From an uncultured Flavobacteriales bacterium (GTDB lineage: Bacteria; Bacteroidota; Bacteroidia; Flavobacteriales; Crocinitomicaceae): 64,000 bases of DNA. Location: NCBI GenBank assembly GCA_946482515.1, contig CAMLRS010000011.1, positions 55,908 to 119,907 of the forward strand, in the 5' to 3' direction. Position 1 is the first letter of the stretch, and every line of letters starts with the position of its first letter. A model generated the notes under the pieces. The model worked only from the letters and a program-made list of their open reading frames with translations. It did not search any database and was not told the DNA's origin. The translations under genes were made by a program, and so were the position numbers. This document shows positions 28,073 to 35,270 of this stretch, in pieces.

Positions 28073-28729
28073 TTATTTATTCCCTTTAGCGTAATCCGCG
28101 AGGAATTGTGCGAGCCCTGTGTCGGTAAGCGGGTGTTTGGCCAGAGCCATGATAGCGCTCAGCGGACCGGTCATAACGTCAGAACCGATTTCAGCGCACT
28201 GAATGATGTGCATCGGGTGACGAACGGAAGCGGCCAGGATTTCGGTTTCGAAACCGTAGTTGTCGAAGATCAGGCGAATTTGTGCGATCAGGTCCATACC
28301 GTTGGTGGAAATATCGTCCAGTCGGCCAACGAACGGCGAAACGTACGATGCACCCGCTTTTGCAGCCAGCAATGCTTGTCCGGCGCTGAAAATGAGCGTG
28401 CAGTTCGTTTTGATCCCTTTCGAAGAGAAGTATTTGATGGCTTTGATACCAGCCGGGATCATCGGGATCTTCACCACGATGTTCTTATGGAGCTCGGCCA
28501 GCGCTTCACCTTCACGGATCATGCCTTCGAAATCGGTGGCGATCACTTCGGCGCTTACCGGGCCGTCTACGATCTTGCAGATGTCCACATAATGCTTCAG
28601 AATGTTGTTCGCACCGGTAATGCCTTCTTTGGCCATCAATGATGGATTGGTTGTTACACCGTCGAGGATACCGAGGTCGTTTGCTTCGCGGATGTCGTTG
28701 AGGTTGGCTGTATCAATAAAAAACTTCAT
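28073..28729 (-). CDS. Fructose-6-phosphate aldolase / transaldolase family
   Basis: A 218-residue small transaldolase-type enzyme ([18 protein letters not shown]...). The Schiff-base lysine is in [23 protein letters not shown] near residue 30, [13 protein letters not shown] and SPFVGRLDD are family blocks. Small enzymes of this group act either as fructose-6-phosphate aldolase or as transaldolase in the pentose phosphate pathway, and sequence alone does not decide. In a Bacteroidota genome without a second large transaldolase, the transaldolase role would be expected. The frame opens two codons earlier, but MKFFIDTA is the family start. A family C repeat lies directly upstream. Confidence 0.9.
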   Translation of the reverse strand: MKFFIDTANLNDIREANDLGILDGVTTNPSLMAKEGITGANNILKHYVDICKIVDGPVSAEVIATDFEGMIREGEALAELHKNIVVKIPMIPAGIKAIKYFSSKGIKTNCTLIFSAGQALLAAKAGASYVSPFVGRLDDISTNGMDLIAQIRLIFDNYGFETEILAASVRHPMHIIQCAEIGSDVMTGPLSAIMALAKHPLTDTGLAQFLADYAKGNK

Positions 28730-28735
28730 GGTCAA

Positions 28736-28800
28736 TTATCAATTAATGAATTATCAATTATGAAGCGTCTTGATAATTGATAATTACGCATTTATAATTC
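28736..28800. repeat. Family C AT-rich palindromic element, copy 2
   Basis: AATTATCAATTATGAAG and CTTGATAATTGATAATT form a nearly perfect 17-bp stem around a 3-base loop. It lies between the transaldolase-family start and the SRP RNA 3' end. Confidence 0.7.
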
Positions 28801-28807
28801 AAAAAAA

Positions 28808-28910
28808 GAGGGGCAAGCTACTTCTATCGCACCGCTACAACCTCTTACCTTTGCTACATTCCTGTCCTGGAGGAGTCAGAGGGAGCTGGTCGTAAAAGAC
28901 TTACCCCAGC
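28808..28910 (-). ncRNA. ffs: Signal recognition particle RNA, small bacterial type
   Basis: On the minus strand the RNA starts near GCTGGGGTAAG. Its ends pair (GGGGUAAG with CUUGCCCC). The apex has the SRP domain IV signature: CAGG, then a 3-bp stem ACA/UGU capped by a GGAA tetraloop, then AGCAA, which is the asymmetric internal loop that binds Ffh. Length is about 100 bases, as in the small bacterial type without the Alu domain. A perfect -7 element lies directly upstream. Exact ends are estimates within a few bases. Confidence 0.85.
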
Positions 28911-28912
28911 CG

Positions 28913-28920
28913 CAAAAGTA
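28913..28920 (-). promoter_or_regulatory. -7 promoter element for SRP RNA
   Basis: The minus strand reads TACTTTTG, a perfect TAnnTTTG match ending 2 bases before the RNA's estimated 5' end. Confidence 0.6.
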
Positions 28921-28999
28921 ATCATTTATCCGAATTCGCATAGCACGGTGAGTTTAAATTCCCTTAACGTTCTTTTTTTACCGATTTTATGGGTTAGTA

Positions 29000-29056
29000 A
29001 CCGTCAGAATTTCAACAGAATATACCGTTTACTCATGAAAACATACCGTTTACTCA
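29000..29056. promoter_or_regulatory. Direct repeats resembling LytTR regulator sites
   Basis: ATACCGTTTACTCA occurs at 29022-29035 and again at 29043-29056, an exact 14-bp direct repeat with a 21-bp period (two helical turns). A weaker ACCGTCAG is at 29000. The core ACCGTTTAC resembles LytTR-domain binding sites, which are direct repeats with this period. The repeats lie 30-70 bases upstream of a perfect -7 element. Confidence 0.5.
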
Positions 29057-29085
29057 AAAAAACAGACACAATTAACCTATCTCCC

Positions 29086-29093
29086 TAAATTTG
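29086..29093 (+). promoter_or_regulatory. -7 promoter element for the MORN-like protein gene
   Basis: TAAATTTG, a perfect match, 17 bases upstream of the ATG and downstream of the paired direct repeats. Confidence 0.58.
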
Positions 29094-29110
29094 AGGCGCT
29101 TCGACTTAGT

Positions 29111-29908
29111 ATGAAAACGCTATTACTTTTTTGTGCGCTGCTACCGCTGCTACTATTTTCCCAGGAGGATATAGCTGCTCTTCCCGATGATTCGATCCAA
29201 CCGATCGTCGATACGCTCGTTCCCAAACCTGTAAAGGATACGCTGAATGTGACCGATTCCACGGGCATGAAGCAGGGCCATTGGCTGTTTTTCGGCCAGG
29301 ATTTCCCGAATTCAGGCGTAGGCGACATGGAAGTGCTCGAAGAAGGCGATTACGTCAACAACCAGCGCAGCGGGATTTGGTACCGTTACGGTGCGGGTGG
29401 AAAGATCAAAGCTGTGATGCAATACGTACTTGATCCCAAAACGAAAACGGGCGTGCGCAGCCAGTTCTATTATTATACGTATCACACGAACGGCAGCATT
29501 AAACGAAAGCCGGTCATCGGAAAATGCACGACAGCCAGCGATTTTTACCTCTACGATGAAACCGGCGCGTTGATCGAAGCCGAGCATTTCGACGCCGATT
29601 GTGCCACGACTTTAAAGCTGCAGCGCATTCAGAAAGGTGAGCTGGATTCCATTGAAATTTTCAAGCTGAACAACCAGTTTACGGAAGTAGCCGATCCAAC
29701 GGCTTCAACAGATACCTGGCAGCAATTCGACCAGACGGGCGAATACTGCGTGGATTACAACCACCGCGTTTTCCGGATCGGGACATTTGTCAACGGCGAA
29801 TTGATCGAAGGACGCGAATTCCACGTCGATGAAATGATGCGGCCGCAGCGGGTACGTTATTTTGCAGGCGGAAAGCTGATCAAGACAGTTGCGAAAGGTC
29901 CGTTGTAA
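29111..29908 (+). CDS. Exported protein with MORN-like (YwqK-type) repeats
   Basis: A 265-residue protein with signal peptide MKTLLLFCALLPLLLFSQ. It contains short beta-hairpin repeats of the MORN/YwqK kind: KQGHWLFFG, GDYVNNQRSGIWYRYGAGGK, YYYTYHTNGSIKRKP, FYLYDETGALIEA and GTFVNGELIEGREFHVDE. YwqK-family members were annotated as antitoxins, but in Bacteroidota these are abundant exported proteins and no toxin gene is adjacent, so that role is not supported. Function unknown. The promoter region carries LytTR-like direct repeats, hinting at control by a two-component system. Confidence 0.75.
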   Translation: MKTLLLFCALLPLLLFSQEDIAALPDDSIQPIVDTLVPKPVKDTLNVTDSTGMKQGHWLFFGQDFPNSGVGDMEVLEEGDYVNNQRSGIWYRYGAGGKIKAVMQYVLDPKTKTGVRSQFYYYTYHTNGSIKRKPVIGKCTTASDFYLYDETGALIEAEHFDADCATTLKLQRIQKGELDSIEIFKLNNQFTEVADPTASTDTWQQFDQTGEYCVDYNHRVFRIGTFVNGELIEGREFHVDEMMRPQRVRYFAGGKLIKTVAKGPL

Positions 29909-29930
29909 AATGCATGAAAAAATGCACAGT

Positions 29931-30020
29931 TTTCCCGTAAATTAACGAATCAGCGCGAATAGCACATATTTGAAATGATTGTCAGTATGCTGACAGCAGA
30001 ATTCGCTAATTCGCGGGAAA
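29931..30020. repeat. Family B MITE/REPIN-like element, copy 2
   Basis: Inverted ends TTTCCCGTAAATTAACGAAT (29931-29950) and ATTCGCTAATTCGCGGGAAA (30001-30020) match at 17 of 20 positions. The centre has the palindrome TGTCAG tatg CTGACA (29980-29995), the same TGTCA/TGACA core as copy 1. Confidence 0.75.
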
Positions 30021-30034
30021 GTAAAGTTTGGAAA

Positions 30035-32008
30035 TCAAAACGACATCCACTGAATCCTGATAGCATTTAAGATCGCCAGCAGCGCCACACCTACATCGGC
30101 AAAGACTGCTTCCCACATCGTTGCGAGTCCGCCGGCTCCCAGGACCAATACGATTCCTTTTACTGCAAATGCGAACACGATATTCTGCAGTACGATCCTG
30201 CGCGTAGCTTTTCCAATGCGAATCGCTGTGCCGATGCGGGAAAGCTGGTCGTTCTGAATGACCACATCGGCCGTTTCAATAGCAGCATCGCTTCCCATCG
30301 CGCCCATGGCAATACCCACCTGGCTTAAAGCCAATACCGGTGCGTCGTTGATGCCATCGCCGACAAATGCGATCACGCGCGCCCGATCTTCCTGTAAAGC
30401 GGCTACTTTTTCCATTTTCTGTTCGGGTAATAAATCGCCAAAAGCAGTTTTGATACCGGCCTTTTTAGCCACTTTTTCCGTGATACGCTGTTTGTCGCCG
30501 CTGAGCATGATGACTTCCAGTCCGCTCCTTTTCCATTCCTTCACCGCTTTAACGGCGTCCTTTTTCAGCTCGTCGGCGATGAGTATATAACCGGCATACC
30601 GCCCGTCGATCGCTACGACAATGGCCGTTTCAACCAGCTTATCGACTTTCGGATCGTAAGCAATACCGTATTTCTGCAACAGGCGCGTGTTTCCGGCGAG
30701 GATATCGCTGCCGTTGATCGTGCCTTTGAGCCCGTGACCGCTGATTTCTTCGATGTTGTAGGCTGTATGTGGTGTTTCACCGACATACTCCGTAATGGCT
30801 TTCGCAACCGGATGATTCGACGCTTTTTCCAATGTTGCAACCAGCTGCAGCAGCTGCTCCGGGATTCCTACAGCAACGACTTTCTGAACGGTGAAGACGC
30901 CTTTGGTGATCGTTCCGGTTTTGTCGACCACCAGCGTGTTGACTTTCGTCAGCGCATCGAGGTAATTGGAGCCTTTGAACAAAATGCCGTGACGAGACGC
31001 GGCTCCTAATCCACCGAAATAACCGAGTGGAATAGAGATCACCAGCGCGCAAGGGCAGGAAATCACCAGGAAGATCAATGCCCGGTACAGCCAGGTTTCA
31101 AACGAATAGTCGCTCACAAACAACGCCGGAACCACGACCAAAGCCACCGCCAGCGTAAAGACAACGGGCGTATAAATGCGTGCCAGCTTGCGAATCATCA
31201 GCTCGGTAGGCGCTTTGCGGGAAGTGGCTTCCTGTACCATGGCGAGGATGCGGGAAACGGCGCTGTCCTGGAAAAGATGGGTGACTTTCAGCTCGATGAC
31301 CTGTTCGAGATTGATCGTGCCTGCGAGCAGATTTTCACCTTTGTAAACGGTTGAAGGCTTGCTTTCGCCGGTGAGCGCTGCCGTATTGAAGCGACCTTTT
31401 CCGCTCAGTAAAACGCCATCGAGCGGTATTTTTTCACCGGCCTTCACCTGTATCGTTTCACCGATTGTGACTTCTTCCGGCCGAACGGTTTGAAAATTTC
31501 CATTGCGCAGCACTGTTGCATTTGAAGGACGCAGATCGAGCAGGGCTTTGATACTGTTTTTCGCCCGGTTTACGGCAGCTTCCTGGAACAATTCCCCGAC
31601 GGAGTAAAACAACATGACGGCCACGCCTTCGGGATATTCCTGCAAAACAAACGCACCGATGGTAGCCACGCACATCAGCGTGAACTCTGTGAAAAATTCA
31701 CCTTTTTGCAACGACAACCAGGCAGCTTTCATCACCGGAAAACCAACCGGGAGGTACGCCGCAATGTAAATCGCCATGCTGAAGTATTCCGAAAAACGAG
31801 TGGGAGTTGCGTAGCGATCGAAGATGATTCCTGCGGCCAGTAAAGCTGCGGAGATCAGGGCAGGAAGGTAGGTTTGGGAATGAGAATGCTGATCAGAATG
31901 AGAATGAGAATGAAGAAGCTCCTCAGCGCCAGCCTCCGTATAGATCTTTTCCTCCTGCGTGCAGCACAACTGCTTTCCGTTTTCGTCGTAAATGTGCTGA
32001 TGCTCCAT
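30035..32008 (-). CDS. Zn/Cd/Pb-type P1B ATPase with His-rich N terminus
   Basis: A 657-residue heavy-metal efflux ATPase. It has the metal-site CPC motif in VISCPCALVISIPLG, the phosphorylation site DKTGTITKG, HPVAKAI, GDGINDAP and eight expected transmembrane helices. The CPC context and C-terminal RIQW match the ZntA/CadA (Zn, Cd, Pb) subgroup. Instead of an HMA domain the N terminus has CCTQEE and a HSHSHSDQHSHS metal-binding string encoded by a hexanucleotide repeat. The start MEHQHIYDENGKQ is chosen over a frame opening 33 codons earlier, because the extra codons read through leader sequence. A long leader of about 100 bases precedes it. Confidence 0.92.
   Translation of the reverse strand: MEHQHIYDENGKQLCCTQEEKIYTEAGAEELLHSHSHSDQHSHSQTYLPALISAALLAAGIIFDRYATPTRFSEYFSMAIYIAAYLPVGFPVMKAAWLSLQKGEFFTEFTLMCVATIGAFVLQEYPEGVAVMLFYSVGELFQEAAVNRAKNSIKALLDLRPSNATVLRNGNFQTVRPEEVTIGETIQVKAGEKIPLDGVLLSGKGRFNTAALTGESKPSTVYKGENLLAGTINLEQVIELKVTHLFQDSAVSRILAMVQEATSRKAPTELMIRKLARIYTPVVFTLAVALVVVPALFVSDYSFETWLYRALIFLVISCPCALVISIPLGYFGGLGAASRHGILFKGSNYLDALTKVNTLVVDKTGTITKGVFTVQKVVAVGIPEQLLQLVATLEKASNHPVAKAITEYVGETPHTAYNIEEISGHGLKGTINGSDILAGNTRLLQKYGIAYDPKVDKLVETAIVVAIDGRYAGYILIADELKKDAVKAVKEWKRSGLEVIMLSGDKQRITEKVAKKAGIKTAFGDLLPEQKMEKVAALQEDRARVIAFVGDGINDAPVLALSQVGIAMGAMGSDAAIETADVVIQNDQLSRIGTAIRIGKATRRIVLQNIVFAFAVKGIVLVLGAGGLATMWEAVFADVGVALLAILNAIRIQWMSF
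31877..31912. repeat. GAGAATG hexanucleotide repeat inside the metal ATPase gene
   Basis: Three perfect AGAATG units (31895-31912) plus diverged units. Read on the minus strand, the units CATTCT encode the His-Ser string of the ATPase N terminus. Confidence 0.75.
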
Positions 32009-32108
32009 CTGCGGTTCTTTGTAGTAGCAAGATACGAATTGAACGGCGACAAAATCGTGTCGAAAATTAAATTTACAATTGTTGGCGATTGTGCTGTATG
32101 TCAACAAT

Positions 32109-32122
32109 CAAATGTACTTTTG
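32109..32122. promoter_or_regulatory. Two divergent, overlapping -7 elements
   Basis: CAAATGTACTTTTG contains TACATTTG on the minus strand (32109-32116, for the metal ATPase) and TACTTTTG on the plus strand (32115-32122, for the unknown protein). Both are perfect TAnnTTTG matches and share 2 bases, so polymerase should not occupy both at once. Confidence 0.6.
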
Positions 32123-32148
32123 TGACCGAATAATTAACTGTTTTTGAA

Positions 32149-33276
32149 GTGGGTCGATTTTTTCGCAGTCGCTGGTTCAAAGTACCTTTCTATACCTTTA
32201 CCTATAGCTTTGCCGCTATCGGATTTTTCCTGACCGTCTCTTACGTGGCCATCAAAATGCGCTGGACAGACGACGGCGGATCGGTGGATGCCAACAACCG
32301 CTATTTCCAGGAAATGCGCGATAAATACGATCAGTCGTTTGCCGTTGACAGCGTACAGATGATCAAAAACCGCTACGAAGCGCTCGATCGCATTGTCTTG
32401 CTCAACGAGTTTTATCCGGCGAATGCAGCCATGATCCTGGAAGCCTTGCAAAAAGGTGGAGATGAAACCGAAGCTTTGCGTATGCTCGATGCGGTGGATC
32501 TGCAGCTCAAGGATGATAAGGTTTACCAGCAAAAACTAAGCAAACGCAAATGGCAGCACAAATCGGATCGCAAGCTGACCGGTTTGAGTGCCTATGAATG
32601 GATGAATATTTCCGAATGGCAGGATTTCAGAATTGCCGTCGGGAAGGATAAAAAACTGATCGATTCCGTTGCCCGTCAGACCGGTGTGGAAAGTCGCCTG
32701 ATCGTAGCCTGTCTCGTTGGCGAGCAGATCCGTTTGTTCAATTCCAAGCGCGAAGCCTACAAAAAATGGATCGGTCCGCTGAAAATCCTGTCGGTGGAAT
32801 CGCAATTCTCGTTCGGTGTAACCGGCATCAAGGAACACACCGCGAAAACCATCGAGCGCAATCTGAAAGATCCGAACAGTATCTACTATCCGGGTGCGCA
32901 GTACGAGCACCTGTTGGATTTCGTAGGACAAGACACAGCGACAGTCAATAAAGAGCGCATCGATCGCCTGACGGATTTCCACAACCATTACTATTCCTAT
33001 ATGTACGCGGCTTTGTTCCTGCGTCAGATGAAAATGCAGTGGGAGCGAAGTGGTCACCCGATCGACGACCGTCCAGAAATCCTGGCAACGTTGTTCAACC
33101 TCGGTTATATTCATTCCAAGCCGAAAGCCAATCCGCAGGTTGGTGGCGCCGAGATCAAAATCTTCGACAAACCGTATACCTTTGGTGCTATCGCTTTCCA
33201 GTTTTACTATTCCGGCGATATGTACGATATGTTCCCTTACCAGCGGAAGAAATTCGACTGGGAAAGAACAGAATGA
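32149..33276 (+). CDS. Unknown membrane-anchored protein
   Basis: A 375-residue protein with a GTG start. It has one N-terminal transmembrane helix (VPFYTFTYSFAAIGFFLTVSY) and a large, probably periplasmic, helical domain. The stretch SVARQTGVESRLIVACLVGEQIRLF resembles the active-site helix region of lysozyme-like folds, with a Glu in VGEQ, followed by QFSFGVTGIKEHTAKTIERNL; this is a weak hint at a glycan-binding or lytic function, not an assignment. The C-terminal part ends KPYTFGAIAFQFYYSGDMYDMF. Its stop overlaps the start of the phosphodiester glycosidase gene (ATGA), so the two are translationally coupled. It shares a compact divergent promoter with the metal ATPase. Confidence 0.75.
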   Translation: MGRFFRSRWFKVPFYTFTYSFAAIGFFLTVSYVAIKMRWTDDGGSVDANNRYFQEMRDKYDQSFAVDSVQMIKNRYEALDRIVLLNEFYPANAAMILEALQKGGDETEALRMLDAVDLQLKDDKVYQQKLSKRKWQHKSDRKLTGLSAYEWMNISEWQDFRIAVGKDKKLIDSVARQTGVESRLIVACLVGEQIRLFNSKREAYKKWIGPLKILSVESQFSFGVTGIKEHTAKTIERNLKDPNSIYYPGAQYEHLLDFVGQDTATVNKERIDRLTDFHNHYYSYMYAALFLRQMKMQWERSGHPIDDRPEILATLFNLGYIHSKPKANPQVGGAEIKIFDKPYTFGAIAFQFYYSGDMYDMFPYQRKKFDWERTE

Positions 33277-34154
33277 GCAACAGAACGAGAATGAGGTTCG
33301 TATTTTGTGTATTCATGAGCGCATTGTCGCTGACATCCTGTGCGCAGGAAACGACCGATTCTATTCCCGCCCGGCCGAAAGACACCATGGATTTTGTGGT
33401 AAGCTGGACCAACATCGGAAACGGCGTTGACTGGTGTGAAACAGACGCTCCGTTACGTTCTATTCTTGGCGATTCCAAGCTCACAATCCTGAAAATCGAC
33501 GCTTCGAAAGTGGATTTCGAGCTGGTAACGGCTTCCAGCGGCGGCAAAAAACCATATACGGTCGATAAATGGGCCGATTCGCTTGGTTTCAGCATCGTTT
33601 TCAATGCAGGTATGTACGATCTTGCGAAACCGCTCACTGCGCGTGGACTAATGAAGAACGGCAAGCATTACAACCAGCCCGCTGTGAAGCCCGAATGGAA
33701 CACGATGTTGGCATTGAATCCCCACGACAGCACACGCAACGATTGCGCACTGTTCGATCTGCAGCAGCATTCTGTTGAAGACCTTAAGAAACAGTACGAT
33801 TGCCTGCTGCAAAGCCTTCGCATGCTCGACGGAAACGGCAAGCCGACCAACTGGAAAAAACGCGTGCAATCGTGCAGTATGCTAGTCATTGCCGAAGACG
33901 ACGCACACAATCTGTACCTGATCTTCACGCGTTCGCCTTACACGCACAACACCATGATCGGCTTCCTGCAACAATTCCCGATGAAGCTGAAAAACGCCAT
34001 GTACCTCGAAGGCGGTCCCGAGACGAGTTTGTATGTCAATATCGGTGAAACAAAGATCGAGAAAGTGGGTAGCTACGTGTCACAAACCTACGAAACCGAT
34101 GCCAACGATCATTTCTGGCCGCTGCCGAATGTGATTGGAATACGCATTCGATAA
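33273..34154 (+). CDS. Phosphodiester glycosidase (NAGPA-like) family lipoprotein
   Basis: About 293 residues. The hydrophobic leader FVFCVFMSALSLTSC ends in a lipobox (LTSC), predicting a lipoprotein. The body matches the NAGPA / phosphodiester glycosidase fold: FSIVFNAGMYDLAKPLTARGL early, then FTRSPYTHNTMIGFLQQFP and AMYLEGGPETSLYVN late, typical of this family, which removes GlcNAc from phosphodiester links on glycans or teichoic-type polymers. The ATG overlaps the upstream stop. A second ATG six codons in (MRFVFCV) is an equally good start. The frame can be extended 78 codons upstream only by running over the previous gene. Confidence 0.82.
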   Translation: MSNRTRMRFVFCVFMSALSLTSCAQETTDSIPARPKDTMDFVVSWTNIGNGVDWCETDAPLRSILGDSKLTILKIDASKVDFELVTASSGGKKPYTVDKWADSLGFSIVFNAGMYDLAKPLTARGLMKNGKHYNQPAVKPEWNTMLALNPHDSTRNDCALFDLQQHSVEDLKKQYDCLLQSLRMLDGNGKPTNWKKRVQSCSMLVIAEDDAHNLYLIFTRSPYTHNTMIGFLQQFPMKLKNAMYLEGGPETSLYVNIGETKIEKVGSYVSQTYETDANDHFWPLPNVIGIRIR

Positions 34155-34182
34155 TACAGAATGCACAATTCAGAATGCAGAA

Positions 34183-34283
34183 TTCCTTGCGAATTCGAAG
34201 TTTGGTATCGGTTTTAGTGCGTCCGCAAGGCGGGCATTCGCCTAAAATTCAAATGCAGCTCATCATTCGCAAATTCGCGGGAA
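34183..34283. repeat. Family B MITE/REPIN-like element, copy 3
   Basis: The right end ATTCGCAAATTCGCGGGAA (34265-34283) matches copy 2 closely. The left end TTCCTTGCGAATTCG is partly decayed. A CCGCaagGCGG palindrome lies in the centre. The left side abuts an AT-rich GAATGCACAATTCAGAATGC tract. Confidence 0.6.
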
Positions 34284-34294
34284 GCTTGTACTGC

Positions 34295-34702
34295 TTAGGG
34301 ATTCTCCATTTCTTCAGAGTGGAATGAATAATCCGTGCTGTCTTCGGATTGAAACGTTGATTCTTCCTCCCTTGATTCCAAAAGTTCATCGGCTAGTCGG
34401 ATGTTTTCTTCAATTGATTGAAAAGTCTGACCGATCGACCAGGTAACTTCAGCTGTTTCCAAAATGATTTTCAGTTCCTTATCGTTCAGCCTGTATTTGT
34501 CCATGTAATCAACACAGCTCAGCTTTGTGATGTCATCTATAGCCGACTTACCTGACACCTTCGCCAGGACTGACGCGGGAGACGGGTATTTTTTCAGGCT
34601 ATCGGCGGTAGCGACATATTCTTTTTCATACCGGCAGGTTTTCTTAGAGGAACAGCCTGCAAGCAGGAATAAAGAGCAGCAAAGGAAGGTAAACGATTTC
34701 AT
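34295..34702 (-). CDS. Small lipoprotein of unknown function
   Basis: A 135-residue predicted lipoprotein: MKSFTFLCCSLFLLAGCSSK has a good lipobox (LAGC). The mature part is helical with a conserved-looking DDITKLSCVDYMDKYRLND segment and ends in a highly acidic Ser/Glu tail (ESTFQSEDSTDYSFHSEEME). No family recognised. It begins 7 bases after the stop of the DUF1304 gene on the same strand, so the two probably form a short operon. Confidence 0.65.
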   Translation of the reverse strand: MKSFTFLCCSLFLLAGCSSKKTCRYEKEYVATADSLKKYPSPASVLAKVSGKSAIDDITKLSCVDYMDKYRLNDKELKIILETAEVTWSIGQTFQSIEENIRLADELLESREEESTFQSEDSTDYSFHSEEMENP

Positions 34703-34709
34703 GGTGGAA

Positions 34710-35087
34710 TTAATGACTGATTAAATGGATGAGCATACAACCGAAAGCGATCAATGCCGGCAGTGCCTGCACAAAAAAGATCTTTTTCGACGCCGTAAAA
34801 GTGCCGTAAAGTCCCGCCACGATCACACAGCCGAGGAAAAACAGCGCTACATTCGATTGCCACACCACGTCGTCGATGAAATAGCTCCAGATCAGTCCGG
34901 CAGCGAGAAAGCCGTTGTACAATCCCTGATTGGCCGCAAGCGCTTTCGTCGGTTTGAACAATTCATCCGCCAACGAACCTTTAAACGCTTTCTTTCCTGC
35001 CGTTTCCCAGGCAAACATTTCGAGCCAGAGAATGTACAAATGAATCAGGGCGACGATTCCGGTTGTGATGAGAGCAGCGATATACAT
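34710..35087 (-). CDS. DUF1304 family membrane protein
   Basis: About 125 residues with four predicted transmembrane helices. The hallmark of DUF1304 is visible: LIHLYILWLEMFAWET near the N terminus, then NQGLYNGFLAAGLIW and a C-terminal ALIAFGCMLIHLISH. The start at MYIAALITTG is chosen because the 12 codons before it run into an AT-rich repeat. Function unknown. It probably leads a two-gene unit with the small lipoprotein. Confidence 0.85.
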   Translation of the reverse strand: MYIAALITTGIVALIHLYILWLEMFAWETAGKKAFKGSLADELFKPTKALAANQGLYNGFLAAGLIWSYFIDDVVWQSNVALFFLGCVIVAGLYGTFTASKKIFFVQALPALIAFGCMLIHLISH

Positions 35088-35117
35088 CTGATTTTTTATG
35101 AATGAAAGTACGGAAAA

Positions 35118-35185
35118 ATGCACAATTCAGAGTTCATAATGCAGAATTACCAGTGTGAATTTTGCATTATGAATTATGCATTATA
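35118..35185. repeat. AT-rich palindromic element of the TGCAT/GAATTC type
   Basis: CACAATTCAGAGTTCATAAT and GAATTTTGCATTATGAATTA are imperfect inverted tracts upstream of the helicase promoter, similar to those at 23996-24045. Confidence 0.5.
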
Positions 35186-35218
35186 AAAGATTTATTTTTT
35201 TCATCCCGAAAAAGGCCG

Positions 35219-35226
35219 TACCTTTG
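35219..35226 (+). promoter_or_regulatory. -7 promoter element for the DEAD-box helicase gene
   Basis: TACCTTTG in the CGTACCTTTGCG context, the most typical form of the phylum's promoter. The leader of about 40 bases contains a 7-bp hairpin, CCTTTCA/TGAAGGG (35232-35249). Confidence 0.65.
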
Positions 35227-35270
35227 CGCCGCCTTTCAACGATGAAGGGTTTATTAGATAAATCATTTTT

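Noticed and set aside
29111..29908. YwqK-type antitoxin of a toxin-antitoxin pair
   Set aside because: No partner gene overlaps or adjoins it, and the protein has an export signal.
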